Shown here in pieces: positions 49,923 through 57,531 of a stretch of DNA of 64,000 nucleotides. Below the pieces are notes generated by a model, which made no database searches, had not been told where the DNA came from, and saw nothing but the letters and a program-made list of their open reading frames with translations. The position numbers and the translations under genes were made by a program. The stretch's first letter is position 1. The number at the start of each line of letters is the position of its first letter. This DNA is from Elusimicrobium simillimum (GTDB lineage: Bacteria; Elusimicrobiota; Elusimicrobia; Elusimicrobiales; Elusimicrobiaceae), in NCBI RefSeq assembly GCF_049639735.1, contig NZ_JBEVVA010000003.1, positions 496,001 to 560,000 on the forward strand, written 5' to 3'.

Positions 49923-51653
49923 CTACTTTTTAATCTGTTTTTGAAGCTCGCTCTGCGCTCTGAGTAAAGCCTCAGGCACATTGCCTACGCCCATTTTTTT
50001 AATCTCAGCTTTTATAGCCGCCAGCCTTTTTGCAAGGTAAGACTTTTCTATTTTATTTACACATTCTTTAATGTCTCTGCCCGGGTTAAAATCCTTAGGG
50101 CGCGGCTGCATAGAGAGCCTGAGAATCAAGTCTTTCTGCTCTGGCAGGGCGTCCAGTACAATTTGCGTAATATTGTCTGTAGACGGGTGCCGGCTGACAG
50201 CGTCTGCTACAGTGGCCACTATTTGGTAAATGTTGTGGCTTGTAAACTTAGCTTCATTTAAGTCATGCGCCTCGCTAATATATGCGGGGTACATGAGCGT
50301 CCAGGCGGCCAAATCACGCTCTTCCACGGGGATATTGCTTTTTCGTGTTTCTCCTGTCTTTGCAGGACTGTTTTTTGCCCCTGTGTTTTTTGGGAAAAGT
50401 AAAGACTGCTGTATGTCCAATTTTTCCGCCACGGTTTTGGTCCATTCCGCTTTAACAATAGGGTCCGGCTGCTTGGAGATAATCTCCATTAGCTGCGCCG
50501 CAATATTTGTTTTGGTTTGCGCGCTTAAAGGGTGCCCGCCGTATTGTTTAATAAGAACGTCCGCCTGAAAATCTACTATATCTACCGCGTTTGCGGTAAC
50601 ACTTTCAAATTTTTCTTTGCCGTATTTGTTTATAAATTCATCCGGGTCCAGCCCTTCGGCCCCTAAACTTGCCACGCGTACAAAAACGCCCTGCGCTATC
50701 AGTATAAGCGCTGTTCTAAGGCTGGCTTTGATGCCGGCGGCGTCCGGGTCAAACAGTATTACCGCAGAGTCCGCGTATCTTTTAAGCAGTTTGGCGTGCT
50801 CTTCGTTAAAACTGGTTCCCAACGGAGCCACACAGTTGCCAATGCCTGCCGCCATTACGCCAATTACGTCCATGTACCCTTCAAGTAACAACGCGAAACC
50901 GGCCTTTCTTATTTCAGGCCCGGCAAAGTTAAGGCCGTACAAAACACGGCTTTTTGAAAATAAAACAGTTTCCGGGCTGTTAAGGTACTTTGGTTCGCCC
51001 TCGCCAAAAATACGCCCGCCAAAGCCAACCGTCTCACCCCTGTGGTTAATAATGGGGAACATTACGCGCGAGCGGAAGTAATCCCTTTGCCCATACTGCC
51101 CCTGGGCGGCAAGGCCTACGGCCCTTATTTCCTCGGGCTTAAAACCTTTGGCCAGCATATCTTTAACTAAACCGTCAAAACCCTGCGGCGTAAACCCCAG
51201 TTCAAACTTTTGCACGGTTTCTTTAGTAAGGCCGCGCTGTTTAAGGTAATCCCGTGCGGGGGTGCCCTGCGCGCTTAAAAGCGTTTTATGGTAAAAATCT
51301 TTAGCCGCCGCCATTAACTTTCTAAGAGTAACTTTGTTCCTGTCCTCGGGCGACATGCTTTCTTCTTTTTTCCACTCTAAGCCCGCGCGCTCGGCCAGTT
51401 TTTTTGCCGCTTCAGAAAAAGACAGGTTTTCTATCTTCATCAAAAACGCAAAAGCGTCCCCGCCCGTCTGGCAGCCGAAACAATAAAACAAACCTTTGTC
51501 CGGGCTGACCGTGAATGAGGGGGTTTTCTCCTGGTGAAAGGGACAACAGCCCTTGTAAGTTCTGCCAGCTCTCTTCAAAGAGGGAACATATTCCCTTACA
51601 AGCTCAGCTATGTCTACCTTATCACGTATAGCTTCTATGATATCATCTGACAT
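49923..51653 (-). CDS. dnaG: DNA primase
   Basis: This enzyme makes RNA primers for lagging-strand synthesis. The 576-residue protein has an N-terminal CHC2 zinc domain (GCCPFHQEKTPSFTV ... FYCFGCQTGG, near residues 36-65). The RNA polymerase domain has the TOPRIM signature LLEGYMDVIGVMAAG and FDPDAAGIKA (near residues 257-310). The C-terminal part that contacts the DnaB helicase is of normal size. It lies between rpsU and rpoD. dnaB is about 11 kb away on the other strand. Confidence 0.96.
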   Translation of the reverse strand: MSDDIIEAIRDKVDIAELVREYVPSLKRAGRTYKGCCPFHQEKTPSFTVSPDKGLFYCFGCQTGGDAFAFLMKIENLSFSEAAKKLAERAGLEWKKEESMSPEDRNKVTLRKLMAAAKDFYHKTLLSAQGTPARDYLKQRGLTKETVQKFELGFTPQGFDGLVKDMLAKGFKPEEIRAVGLAAQGQYGQRDYFRSRVMFPIINHRGETVGFGGRIFGEGEPKYLNSPETVLFSKSRVLYGLNFAGPEIRKAGFALLLEGYMDVIGVMAAGIGNCVAPLGTSFNEEHAKLLKRYADSAVILFDPDAAGIKASLRTALILIAQGVFVRVASLGAEGLDPDEFINKYGKEKFESVTANAVDIVDFQADVLIKQYGGHPLSAQTKTNIAAQLMEIISKQPDPIVKAEWTKTVAEKLDIQQSLLFPKNTGAKNSPAKTGETRKSNIPVEERDLAAWTLMYPAYISEAHDLNEAKFTSHNIYQIVATVADAVSRHPSTDNITQIVLDALPEQKDLILRLSMQPRPKDFNPGRDIKECVNKIEKSYLAKRLAAIKAEIKKMGVGNVPEALLRAQSELQKQIKK

Positions 51654-51682
51654 TTAATGCCCTGGGGTAGATTAGTGAAAAA

Positions 51683-51720
51683 GAAACAATAGCCCCCCGC
51701 GTGCGGGGAACTATTGTTTC
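51683..51720 (-). terminator. Internal terminator between rpsU and dnaG
   Basis: On the minus strand, GAAACAATAGTTCCCCGC pairs with GGGGGGCTATTGTTTC and is followed by TTTTTC. In E. coli the same operon has a terminator at exactly this place, which makes rpsU mRNA more abundant than dnaG-rpoD mRNA. Confidence 0.88.
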
Positions 51721-51733
51721 CATATAATACTTA

Positions 51734-51928
51734 TTAAAAGCGTTTACGCTTTGTGCGTCTCATTCTTCTCTGCGCTTCCTGAGACTTGATTTTTCTTTTT
51801 ACGCTTGGCGGCATGTAGGTTTCACGTCTTTTGATTTCTTTAAGAATGCCGTTTTTCTCACAATCTCTTTTGAATCTTTTAAGCGCTTCTTCCAAATGCT
51901 CTGCGTCTCTAACTTTTACAAAGACCAT
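51734..51928 (-). CDS. rpsU: 30S ribosomal protein S21
   Basis: The 64-residue small-subunit protein aids translation initiation. It shows the S21 pattern FVKVRDAEHLEEALKRFKRDC, a RRETYMPPSVKRK segment and a very basic tail. Its length is typical. It is the first gene of the rpsU-dnaG-rpoD operon, with a GGTGG RBS upstream of the ATG at 51928. Confidence 0.95.
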   Translation of the reverse strand: MVFVKVRDAEHLEEALKRFKRDCEKNGILKEIKRRETYMPPSVKRKIKSQEAQRRMRRTKRKRF

Positions 51929-52234
51929 TAATTTCTCACCACCTTTTTCACTTAGTAAATATAATGCTTCCCCCTAAAAAAACAAGGGGTAATCTTTTAA
52001 CGTTACTTTTTGTACCGGCAAAAAGTAACCAAAAACCTCGGTTCCGGGGCTCGTATTGCGGTAATTTTATAAGGGTTTTGAATAACTCATATAAAAATTG
52101 TATAGGTAATAAAACTCTTATTCAATTTTTATATTCAGACAAATTCAAAACTATGTCCTTATAAAATTGCCTCCATAAACACTCGCAAAATGGAACCATT
52201 AAAAAACTAAAAAACGAAAAGAACAAGATTTGTA
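51929..52234. repeat. Intergenic nested inverted repeats
   Basis: No gene was found in 306 bases. There are two hairpin units. The first is GTTACTTTTTG/CAAAAAGTAAC (52002-52029, 11 bp perfect). The second is larger, with outer arms GGTAATTTTATAAGG (from 52060) and CCTTATAAAATTGCC (to 52171), and a perfect inner 12-bp stem ATATAAAAATTG/CAATTTTTATAT (52089-52100 with 52123-52134). The rpsU promoter is probably also here. Confidence 0.65.
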
Positions 52235-52573
52235 TCAACCGGGCGGCCATAACATGCGTCTGCCCGAGAGTAAATGATAGTGCAAATGCTCCACACTCTG
52301 CCCCGCGCCTTTGCCGTTGTTTGTAACTAAACGGTAGTCTTTAAGGCCGAGGTCTTTTGCTATTTTTGCCGCCGCGTACTGCACCTGCCCCAAAAGGTTA
52401 ATATCTTGCTCCGCCGCGTCGGCAAGACATGAAAGGTGTTTCTTGGGTATTATCAAAATATGCGTAGGCGCCTGGGGGTTTAAATCTTTAAAAGCGAGGA
52501 CGTCGTCATCCTCATAAATGATTCTGGTTTCCACTTCGCCTGTTACTATGTTGCAAAAGATACATTTTGACAT
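52235..52573 (-). CDS. HIT family nucleotide hydrolase/transferase
   Basis: The 112-residue cytoplasmic protein belongs to the HINT group, which hydrolyses adenosine phosphoramidates. It begins with SKCIFCNIVTGEVETRIIYE (zinc-type CxxC plus the HINT start) and ends with the histidine triad EHLHYHLLSGR (H-x-H-x-H). Its length matches HinT. It is a single gene on the minus strand. Confidence 0.94.
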   Translation of the reverse strand: MSKCIFCNIVTGEVETRIIYEDDDVLAFKDLNPQAPTHILIIPKKHLSCLADAAEQDINLLGQVQYAAAKIAKDLGLKDYRLVTNNGKGAGQSVEHLHYHLLSGRRMLWPPG

Positions 52574-52692
52574 ATATTTATTATATCATTTTAGGCTTAG
52601 TATATCCAGCCGGGTTTATAGGGTGCGCAGGCTGCCTATATAGTATACAAAAATGGCCTGCACTCAGGGCGTAAAAGTTAATATAATAGGGT

Positions 52693-53394
52693 ATGAGCGA
52701 AATTGAAACAACTTTATCAGATATAAGATTATTCTTACAGTCACTAAAAACAGACCTGCCCGAGGTTTTTGCCAAAGACGCCCCGGCCGCTGACCAGCAG
52801 GGCAAAATACTCTACATGGGTGACTTTTACGACGCCGACATAACGGTAGACGCCGAGGCCGAGCCTAGCGTTAAGTATGACGCCGACACTTATAAATTTC
52901 TCGTAACCATAAAAAATGAAGATGACGACGCCAGCGACATGGTGGAAACCTGGCTGCGTGAAGAGGCCGGCCGCGTGCTAAAAGAGCGCAGCGCCGCCTG
53001 GGCCGCTAAAATGGGCGTAGAGTTTAACACAATTTTTATTAAAGACCAGCGCACCATGTGGGGCAGTTGCTCGGAAAATAAAAATATCAATTTTTCCTAC
53101 CGTATTATCAAAATGCCTAATGTAATAATAGACTATCTTATAGTGCATGAACTGGCCCATTTGGTGCATATGAACCACGCGCAGGAATATTGGGCCCTGG
53201 TTGAGCAGCATTGCCCGGACTATGACTCGCACCGTAAATGGCTTAACAGCAACCGCGCGCATATCATGGCCAACACCAAAATAACTTATGTAAAACCGCA
53301 GGAAAATACCGCTGAGCAGCCTAGTGCCGCCGCAGAAGAACCGCAAGCAGCCGCGGAAGGGGAAGAACATGAGGTTAAACCTGAAACCGTTTAA
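52693..53394 (+). CDS. YgjP-type (M48-like) metallopeptidase domain protein
   Basis: The 233-residue protein has the YgjP/DUF45 domain: TMWGSCSENKNINFSYRI (near residues 116-133), zinc site HELAHLVHMNH with two His and Glu (151-161), and a later KWLN segment. A normal family member ends near residue 195. This one has an extra Ala/Glu-rich tail (SAAAEEPQAAAEGEE) coded where the next gene begins. It overlaps that gene by 26 bases. Substrates of these proteins are unknown. Confidence 0.88.
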   Translation: MSEIETTLSDIRLFLQSLKTDLPEVFAKDAPAADQQGKILYMGDFYDADITVDAEAEPSVKYDADTYKFLVTIKNEDDDASDMVETWLREEAGRVLKERSAAWAAKMGVEFNTIFIKDQRTMWGSCSENKNINFSYRIIKMPNVIIDYLIVHELAHLVHMNHAQEYWALVEQHCPDYDSHRKWLNSNRAHIMANTKITYVKPQENTAEQPSAAAEEPQAAAEGEEHEVKPETV

Positions 53395-54364
53395 ACTTTT
53401 GTGCGTATTGGCGCTGGCTTGTGTCTGTCTGCCCGCCAACGCCGAAACCCAAAAAGAGCCTTTTACCCAGCGTGTTATAACAGACGGCAATGAGACTGCT
53501 TTTATGAATTTTCCGTCAAAACACGTAGCCGCCAGGCATGTGCGCTTTGTGCTGCCGGAGGGGTATACAGCCTCGGTTAAAAGATACCCCGTAGTTTATG
53601 TGCTTGGGGAAAGCGACCATAAAAATATAGTAAAACCCGCAGACGCTGTTTTTGTTTTTATCACCCCGCATGAAACCGATAAAAATATTTCCGATTTTGT
53701 TAAATTCTTGCAAGAAGACCTTATGCCCTACACCGATGTAAACTACCGCACTATTGACGAGCCCAGGTACCGCATGCTGGCCGCACGCGGGGCAGCGGGG
53801 GCGTATTTGCTGGAAGTGTATTCGGCGCAGAGGCAAATTAATAATTTAGCTTTTATTGACGCTAAATCTGTGCCGCTGCCGTCTTTAAAAGCCAAAGGCA
53901 GAGTGTGGCTAAGCGGCGCTAAGGCGGACGTGGGCGCTATTGTATGGCAGCTGCCGGCAAGAGGTTATGTTTACGGCGCAAATATGCTTTACAGTTTTGA
54001 TACAGGTAATACTTTTGCCTCTATCCCCGTTAAACAAATTTTTACACTGAACGCTGACTATTTAAGTGATTTTAAACTGTCTTTAACCGCCGATTTTAAA
54101 GCTATTCCTATGTCTTATGAAGAGGGTGTGGAACTTACCGCGAATCTTAAAACTAAAAACGGCCTGAATGTTAATTGTCTGCTTACAAAAGCTAATATTA
54201 GCTACGCGCCGCAGCTGGAAATACCCGCGCTGGTTTTTGATGAGGCCAGCCAAGCAGTTTTTGTCAACAGCTACTATGTAATAAACACCCCTAAAAAGCG
54301 TTCTGTAACACTAAAAGCGCAGGTTATGGGCAAAAACGCTAAAACTAAGCTGAAATTGTATTAA
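53369..54364 (+). CDS. Exported esterase-like protein lacking the catalytic serine
   Basis: I chose ATG 53369, after GGAAGGGGA, because it opens a signal peptide (MRLNLKPFKLLCVLALACVC). Upstream in-frame ATGs lie within the previous gene. The 331-residue protein follows the putative-esterase (EstD/Fes-like) plan: a strand run YPVVYVLGES, then FLQEDLMPYTDVNYRTIDEP. At the usual nucleophile elbow (A-G-H-S-M-G-G) it reads A139-R-G-A-A-G, with Gly in place of Ser. A different C-terminal beta-rich half follows. It is probably a non-catalytic binding protein of unknown role. Confidence 0.7.
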   Translation: MRLNLKPFKLLCVLALACVCLPANAETQKEPFTQRVITDGNETAFMNFPSKHVAARHVRFVLPEGYTASVKRYPVVYVLGESDHKNIVKPADAVFVFITPHETDKNISDFVKFLQEDLMPYTDVNYRTIDEPRYRMLAARGAAGAYLLEVYSAQRQINNLAFIDAKSVPLPSLKAKGRVWLSGAKADVGAIVWQLPARGYVYGANMLYSFDTGNTFASIPVKQIFTLNADYLSDFKLSLTADFKAIPMSYEEGVELTANLKTKNGLNVNCLLTKANISYAPQLEIPALVFDEASQAVFVNSYYVINTPKKRSVTLKAQVMGKNAKTKLKLY

Positions 54365-54395
54365 AAAGTCAGTTTTTTGCTGTTTTTTAAGGAAA

Positions 54396-54688
54396 ATATC
54401 AACAAAAATTTAAGTTTGTCAACAGTTTTTTTTGATAATTTTTAATTAGGACAGGCGGACCTTGTAACAGAAGATGTTCTGACGAGGATTTTTACCTTAT
54501 CAACAGCATTTTACCTATAGAAACAGGGTGTTTAGGGCAAAGTTATCCACAGTTTTGGCCAGTTATCCACAGTTATTAAAGCGGTTCCCAAAAATATGCT
54601 TAACTAAGCAACCTTTTTCTACTCTGGGGGACAGTTAAATATAGGGTTATCAACAAGTTATCAACAGCCTGTTGATAGATGTGGACAA
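54396..54688. other. DnaA-box cluster, candidate chromosomal origin (oriC)
   Basis: Perfect TTATCCACA boxes lie at 54543-54551 and 54563-54571, exactly 20 bases apart. TTATCAACA occurs at 54497-54505, 54647-54655 and 54658-54666. Near matches are ATATCAACA (54396-54404), TTGTCAACA (54416-54424), and on the other strand CTATCAACA (54670-54678) and TTGTCCACA (54680-54688). An A/T-rich stretch (54421-54450) could be the unwinding element. No gene lies between 54365 and 55039. No dnaA gene is in view. Confidence 0.75.
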
Positions 54689-54709
54689 CTTAAAAATCTT
54701 GCCTATTTT

Positions 54710-54982
54710 AGAGTCTGCCGGCACTACTAATGCACTTGCGTTGGCACAAATTTTATTTATTTTGAATTTTGTTTTGCGTGTGGGTATAGCAAAAGCTATA
54801 TCCCAGCAAAAAAAATACAAAATAAATAAAATTTGTGCCAACCCTTTGGGCCGCGACAGCTTTTTGGTAACTTTTAATTTTTTTATTCCTTACATAGCTT
54901 TAGCTATGCTCGTCATAAAAAAATTAAAAATTACTCAAAAAATCTAAGCGGCGCAAGTGTATTAGTAGTGCCGGCAGATTCT
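54710..54982. repeat. 273-bp element with 31-bp terminal inverted repeats and two inner hairpins
   Basis: The ends 54710-54740 and 54952-54982 are 31-base reverse complements with two mismatches. Inside are two long hairpins. One runs from TTGGCACAAATTTTATTTATTT to its complement ending TTTGTGCCAA (54741-54842). The other runs from TTTTGGTAACTTTTAATTTTTT to AAAAAATTAAAAATTACTC (about 54863-54938). There is no coding frame of note. It looks like a miniature mobile element or a complex cruciform, and lies 22 bases from the last DnaA-like box. Confidence 0.75.
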
Positions 54983-55039
54983 ACTAGTTTTTTGTATAAT
55001 TAAAATAGTTAGATTCTCAAATATTAACGCGGGGAAAAT

Positions 55040-55555
55040 ATGAAACACATTAAACTTTTAGCATTGCTGGCCCTAATATTTACCTTTGCCGCCTGTTCCA
55101 GCGGTAATAAAGAGCAGGACGCCGCCGACCCTGTTATAGCCAAAGAAAAAAAGAAAAACGAACGTTTGGCTAAACAGACGTCAAAAGAGATGCTGGCCTC
55201 CAGGCAGATACCCAGCGTGGATTTTGAGTTTGACTCTACCCGCTTAGACACAACCGCCTATGACACGCTTGATAAAATAGCCGAGTTTATGGCGCCCAAT
55301 AAGCAAATAAAACTTATTGTAGAGGGGCACACAGACAGCGTTGGCTCGCACGAATATAACGACTGGCTTAGCAAAGCGCGCGCCATGGCTATTAAAAGTT
55401 ATATAGTAAGCCGCGGCGTTCACCCGGATTCTATTAAAGTTTACGGCTACGGCAAAAGACGCCCGCTTACATTAGATAATACGCCCGAAGGCAGGGCGAC
55501 AAACCGCCGAGTGGTATTTATAGTAACAGACCGCCACTGGGAAGCCGTATATTGA
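55040..55555 (+). CDS. pal: Peptidoglycan-associated lipoprotein (OmpA family)
   Basis: The 171-residue lipoprotein has lipobox FAAC/SS (Cys19), a charged linker (KEKKKNERLAKQ) and an OmpA-like C-terminal domain. That domain has the peptidoglycan-binding sequence LIVEGHTDSVGSHEYNDWLSKARA (its Asp and Arg contact diaminopimelate), then GYGKRRPL and ATNRRVVFIV. It anchors the outer membrane to the wall, usually with the Tol system, though no tol genes are adjacent. GGGGAAA precedes the start. Confidence 0.9.
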   Translation: MKHIKLLALLALIFTFAACSSGNKEQDAADPVIAKEKKKNERLAKQTSKEMLASRQIPSVDFEFDSTRLDTTAYDTLDKIAEFMAPNKQIKLIVEGHTDSVGSHEYNDWLSKARAMAIKSYIVSRGVHPDSIKVYGYGKRRPLTLDNTPEGRATNRRVVFIVTDRHWEAVY

Positions 55556-55560
55556 TTTAA

Positions 55561-55592
55561 AAAAAGAGAGCCAAAATCGGCTCTCTTTTTTT
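55561..55592 (+). terminator. Terminator after pal
   Basis: The hairpin AAAAAGAGAGCC / GGCTCTCTTTTT with a short loop lies right after the stop codon. Confidence 0.9.
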
Positions 55593-55717
55593 GTATCTGT
55601 TGAAAACCACCCGCTTGCGGGTGGTTCTGTATAGGTTTCACCGATGAACAAAAAAAGATGTGTGGGGTATCAAATAGTAGAAACAAGCTATCTTTAAATA
55701 GAGAGCTTGTTGTGGAT

Positions 55718-55914
55718 CCCTCGCCCCAGCGGGGGATAGCGTAGCATGCATATATTCGGTATGCGGAGGGTATGGTGAGGGTGAGGTTGCAGTAAGGCTA
55801 AAGTGGAAGATATTTTTATTTAATAACAGCACATTCCCCCTCACCTGTTCGCTACGCTCACTTCCTCTACATACCGGATATATGCATGCTACGCTATCCC
55901 CAAGATGGGCGAGG
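55718..55914. repeat. 197-bp inverted-repeat element, same family as 43930-44153
   Basis: The arms 55718-55770 and 55864-55914 are about 50 bases and match as reverse complements with few differences, including GATAGCGTAGCATGCATATA in both. Inner arms GGTGAGGG/CCCTCACC follow. Its core, read as the complement, has GAGGAAGTGAGCGTAGCGAA followed by CAGGTGAGGG, like the core of the element at 43.9 kb. Confidence 0.75.
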
Positions 55915-55983
55915 AATGCAAATGGCAGTTTGTTAAGGCACATTACATGCGCAGCCAGTATCCTGGGGCAGGACCCCAATGTG

Positions 55984-56008
55984 AAAAACCCCCGGCTACG
56001 CCGGGGGA
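55984..56008 (-). terminator. Terminator after prepilin 5
   Basis: On the minus strand the hairpin CCCCCGGC / GCCGGGGG is followed by TTTTT, about 30 bases past the prepilin stop. Confidence 0.85.
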
Positions 56009-56035
56009 TATTTATTTTACGGATATTTTAAATTT

Positions 56036-56563
56036 TTATTTTAACAGGCAGTAGTTAAACCCTTGTTCTGTTTTTAGTTCCCCGCATAGGGATTTGCAAA
56101 ACTCTCTGCCTTTGTTAAAAGGGGCTGTTGTACCATTAGTCAGCACAGCGCAAAACCTGTTACCTTTTTTAAAAATATCTGTCCTTTTTTCACCAAACCC
56201 AACCCCAAGGTCATAACTAATAGAAGAGGAAGATTTTCTTATTGAAAAATAGTTTGGCAGCATGTTTAAAAACACATTCCTGTCATGAATGCTTTTATAC
56301 CGTAATTTGATATCAATATCTAACTCATTGCTAACAACGTCGTCTGCGGGATATTGTACAAATGTAGGGTATGCGCCGTGTTCTAAATAGTATCTTTCTA
56401 ATGCTTGCGTTACGGCGGCAAGCTGTACAGTCATTTCAGCCGAGCGTGACTTTTCTACCGCTTTGTTATATTGCGGCAGCGCAATGGCTGCTAATATACC
56501 TATTATTAAAACAACAACTAAAAGTTCAATTAATGTAAACCCGTAAGAATTATTATTCTTCAT
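56036..56563 (-). CDS. Type IV prepilin-like protein (paralogue 5)
   Basis: I start it at 56563, where GAGGATA is well placed and a short leader MKNNNSYG/FTLIE follows. The frame extends upstream without such signals. The 175-residue prepilin has the shared helix and the ALPQYNKAVEKSRSAEMTVQL block. A domain with several cysteines near its end (FCAVL, FCKSLCG, FNYCLL) follows. It is read in the same direction as the upstream lipoprotein gene, 53 bases behind it. Confidence 0.9.
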   Translation of the reverse strand: MKNNNSYGFTLIELLVVVLIIGILAAIALPQYNKAVEKSRSAEMTVQLAAVTQALERYYLEHGAYPTFVQYPADDVVSNELDIDIKLRYKSIHDRNVFLNMLPNYFSIRKSSSSISYDLGVGFGEKRTDIFKKGNRFCAVLTNGTTAPFNKGREFCKSLCGELKTEQGFNYCLLK

Positions 56564-56616
56564 AATTTCTATATCCTCATGTAAAAACAGAAAATAAATT
56601 ATACAAAATATATATT

Positions 56617-57504
56617 TTACTTGGCGGCTATTTGTGTGGCAAGCGCGTTGTAGGGGCGTACCTGGGCGTTGTTTGTTACCAGCCACTGGCCGCAGGCTAT
56701 AGGGTAATCTTTTAACGATGTTGTGCTTTTACCCCTTTTAGATTTTGACGTGCAGGTTACCAAAGTAGCGTCTTGCACGGTTTTTGTATGCCATTCTTTA
56801 TCGCCCGATATCAGCACATAGCCGGATTTTCTTTGTTCTAGGTCCAGCTTGTAAAGGTAATTGTCTATGTCAAAACCGTAAAATCTTTTAACGTACGCTA
56901 CCGCCTGCTTTTGCTCATACTGCGCGGTAAGGGCGGCTACCTCAGCCGTGTCTTTGGCTTTGGCCTCTGCCGCGCGGATTTGGTTGATGTAGGCGGCCGC
57001 GGCGGCGGACTCGCTTTTGGCCATGGCCGTCTGACTTACGGCTTCTAAAACCGCGAAATCATTTTCTTCTTTATATTTAAGTTTAACGGTGCCGTCACGC
57101 TTTATAGCGCCTGAGGGTGCGGCGCTGGCCGTGCTTAATTCCAGCAAAGAAGAATACTTTACTTTTATTGTTATTTTTTCCGGCGTATATTTTCGGGCAA
57201 CGCCTTTGGTTTTGAGTTCCTGCTCCAGTCCTTCGTTCAGGTTAAGGGTAACTTCGTCCACATCGCTTAGCCAGCAGCAGCGGGTTATACAGTTGCGGTC
57301 GTTAGCCACTCTGTTTTTGGCGTCTTCGGGCAAAAATTTAAGGTTAAACTTATAGCACATGTCATACTGTTTGCCCTCCCAATCTTTTTTGCCGCTGACA
57401 ACTTCCAGCCATTCTTTATTGGAAGCGTAGGCGGAGTCCAGCGTAAGGGGGTTATGGCAGGCCTGTATAGGTAAAATAAGTAATATAAAAAATAGTTTTT
57501 TCAT
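56617..57504 (-). CDS. Lipoprotein of unknown function
   Basis: I use the ATG at 57504, which gives a lipoprotein signal MKKLFFILLILPIQAC (lipobox LPIQAC). An upstream in-frame ATG adds a non-signal leader that overlaps the divergent channel gene. The 295-residue mature protein has a cysteine-rich section (ITRCCWLSDVDEV), a predicted-strand region KITIKVKYSSLLEL, a helical Ala-rich part (AAAAAYINQIRAAEAKAKD) and a final beta part. I do not recognise the family. Confidence 0.75.
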   Translation of the reverse strand: MKKLFFILLILPIQACHNPLTLDSAYASNKEWLEVVSGKKDWEGKQYDMCYKFNLKFLPEDAKNRVANDRNCITRCCWLSDVDEVTLNLNEGLEQELKTKGVARKYTPEKITIKVKYSSLLELSTASAAPSGAIKRDGTVKLKYKEENDFAVLEAVSQTAMAKSESAAAAAYINQIRAAEAKAKDTAEVAALTAQYEQKQAVAYVKRFYGFDIDNYLYKLDLEQRKSGYVLISGDKEWHTKTVQDATLVTCTSKSKRGKSTTSLKDYPIACGQWLVTNNAQVRPYNALATQIAAK

Positions 57505-57531
57505 AGCTTGATTATATAATATAATACTGGT

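Larger units (their letters stand above)
55593..56035. other. Repeat-bearing intergenic region
   Basis: No gene was recognised in these about 440 bases between the pal terminator and prepilin 5. They contain a small hairpin AACAAGCT/AGCTTGTT (55682-55711), the inverted-repeat element 55718-55914 and a prepilin terminator (55984-56008). Confidence 0.6.

Noticed and set aside
51964..52164. 66-codon frame in the gap upstream of rpsU
   Set aside because: It runs through nested inverted repeats, which explain the sequence better, and has no RBS.
54672..54947. 91-codon frame overlapping the DnaA boxes and the 273-bp element
   Set aside because: The predicted protein repeats the hairpin arms in translation (two ILFILNFV-like and KINKICAN stretches), so it is a by-product of the palindromes.
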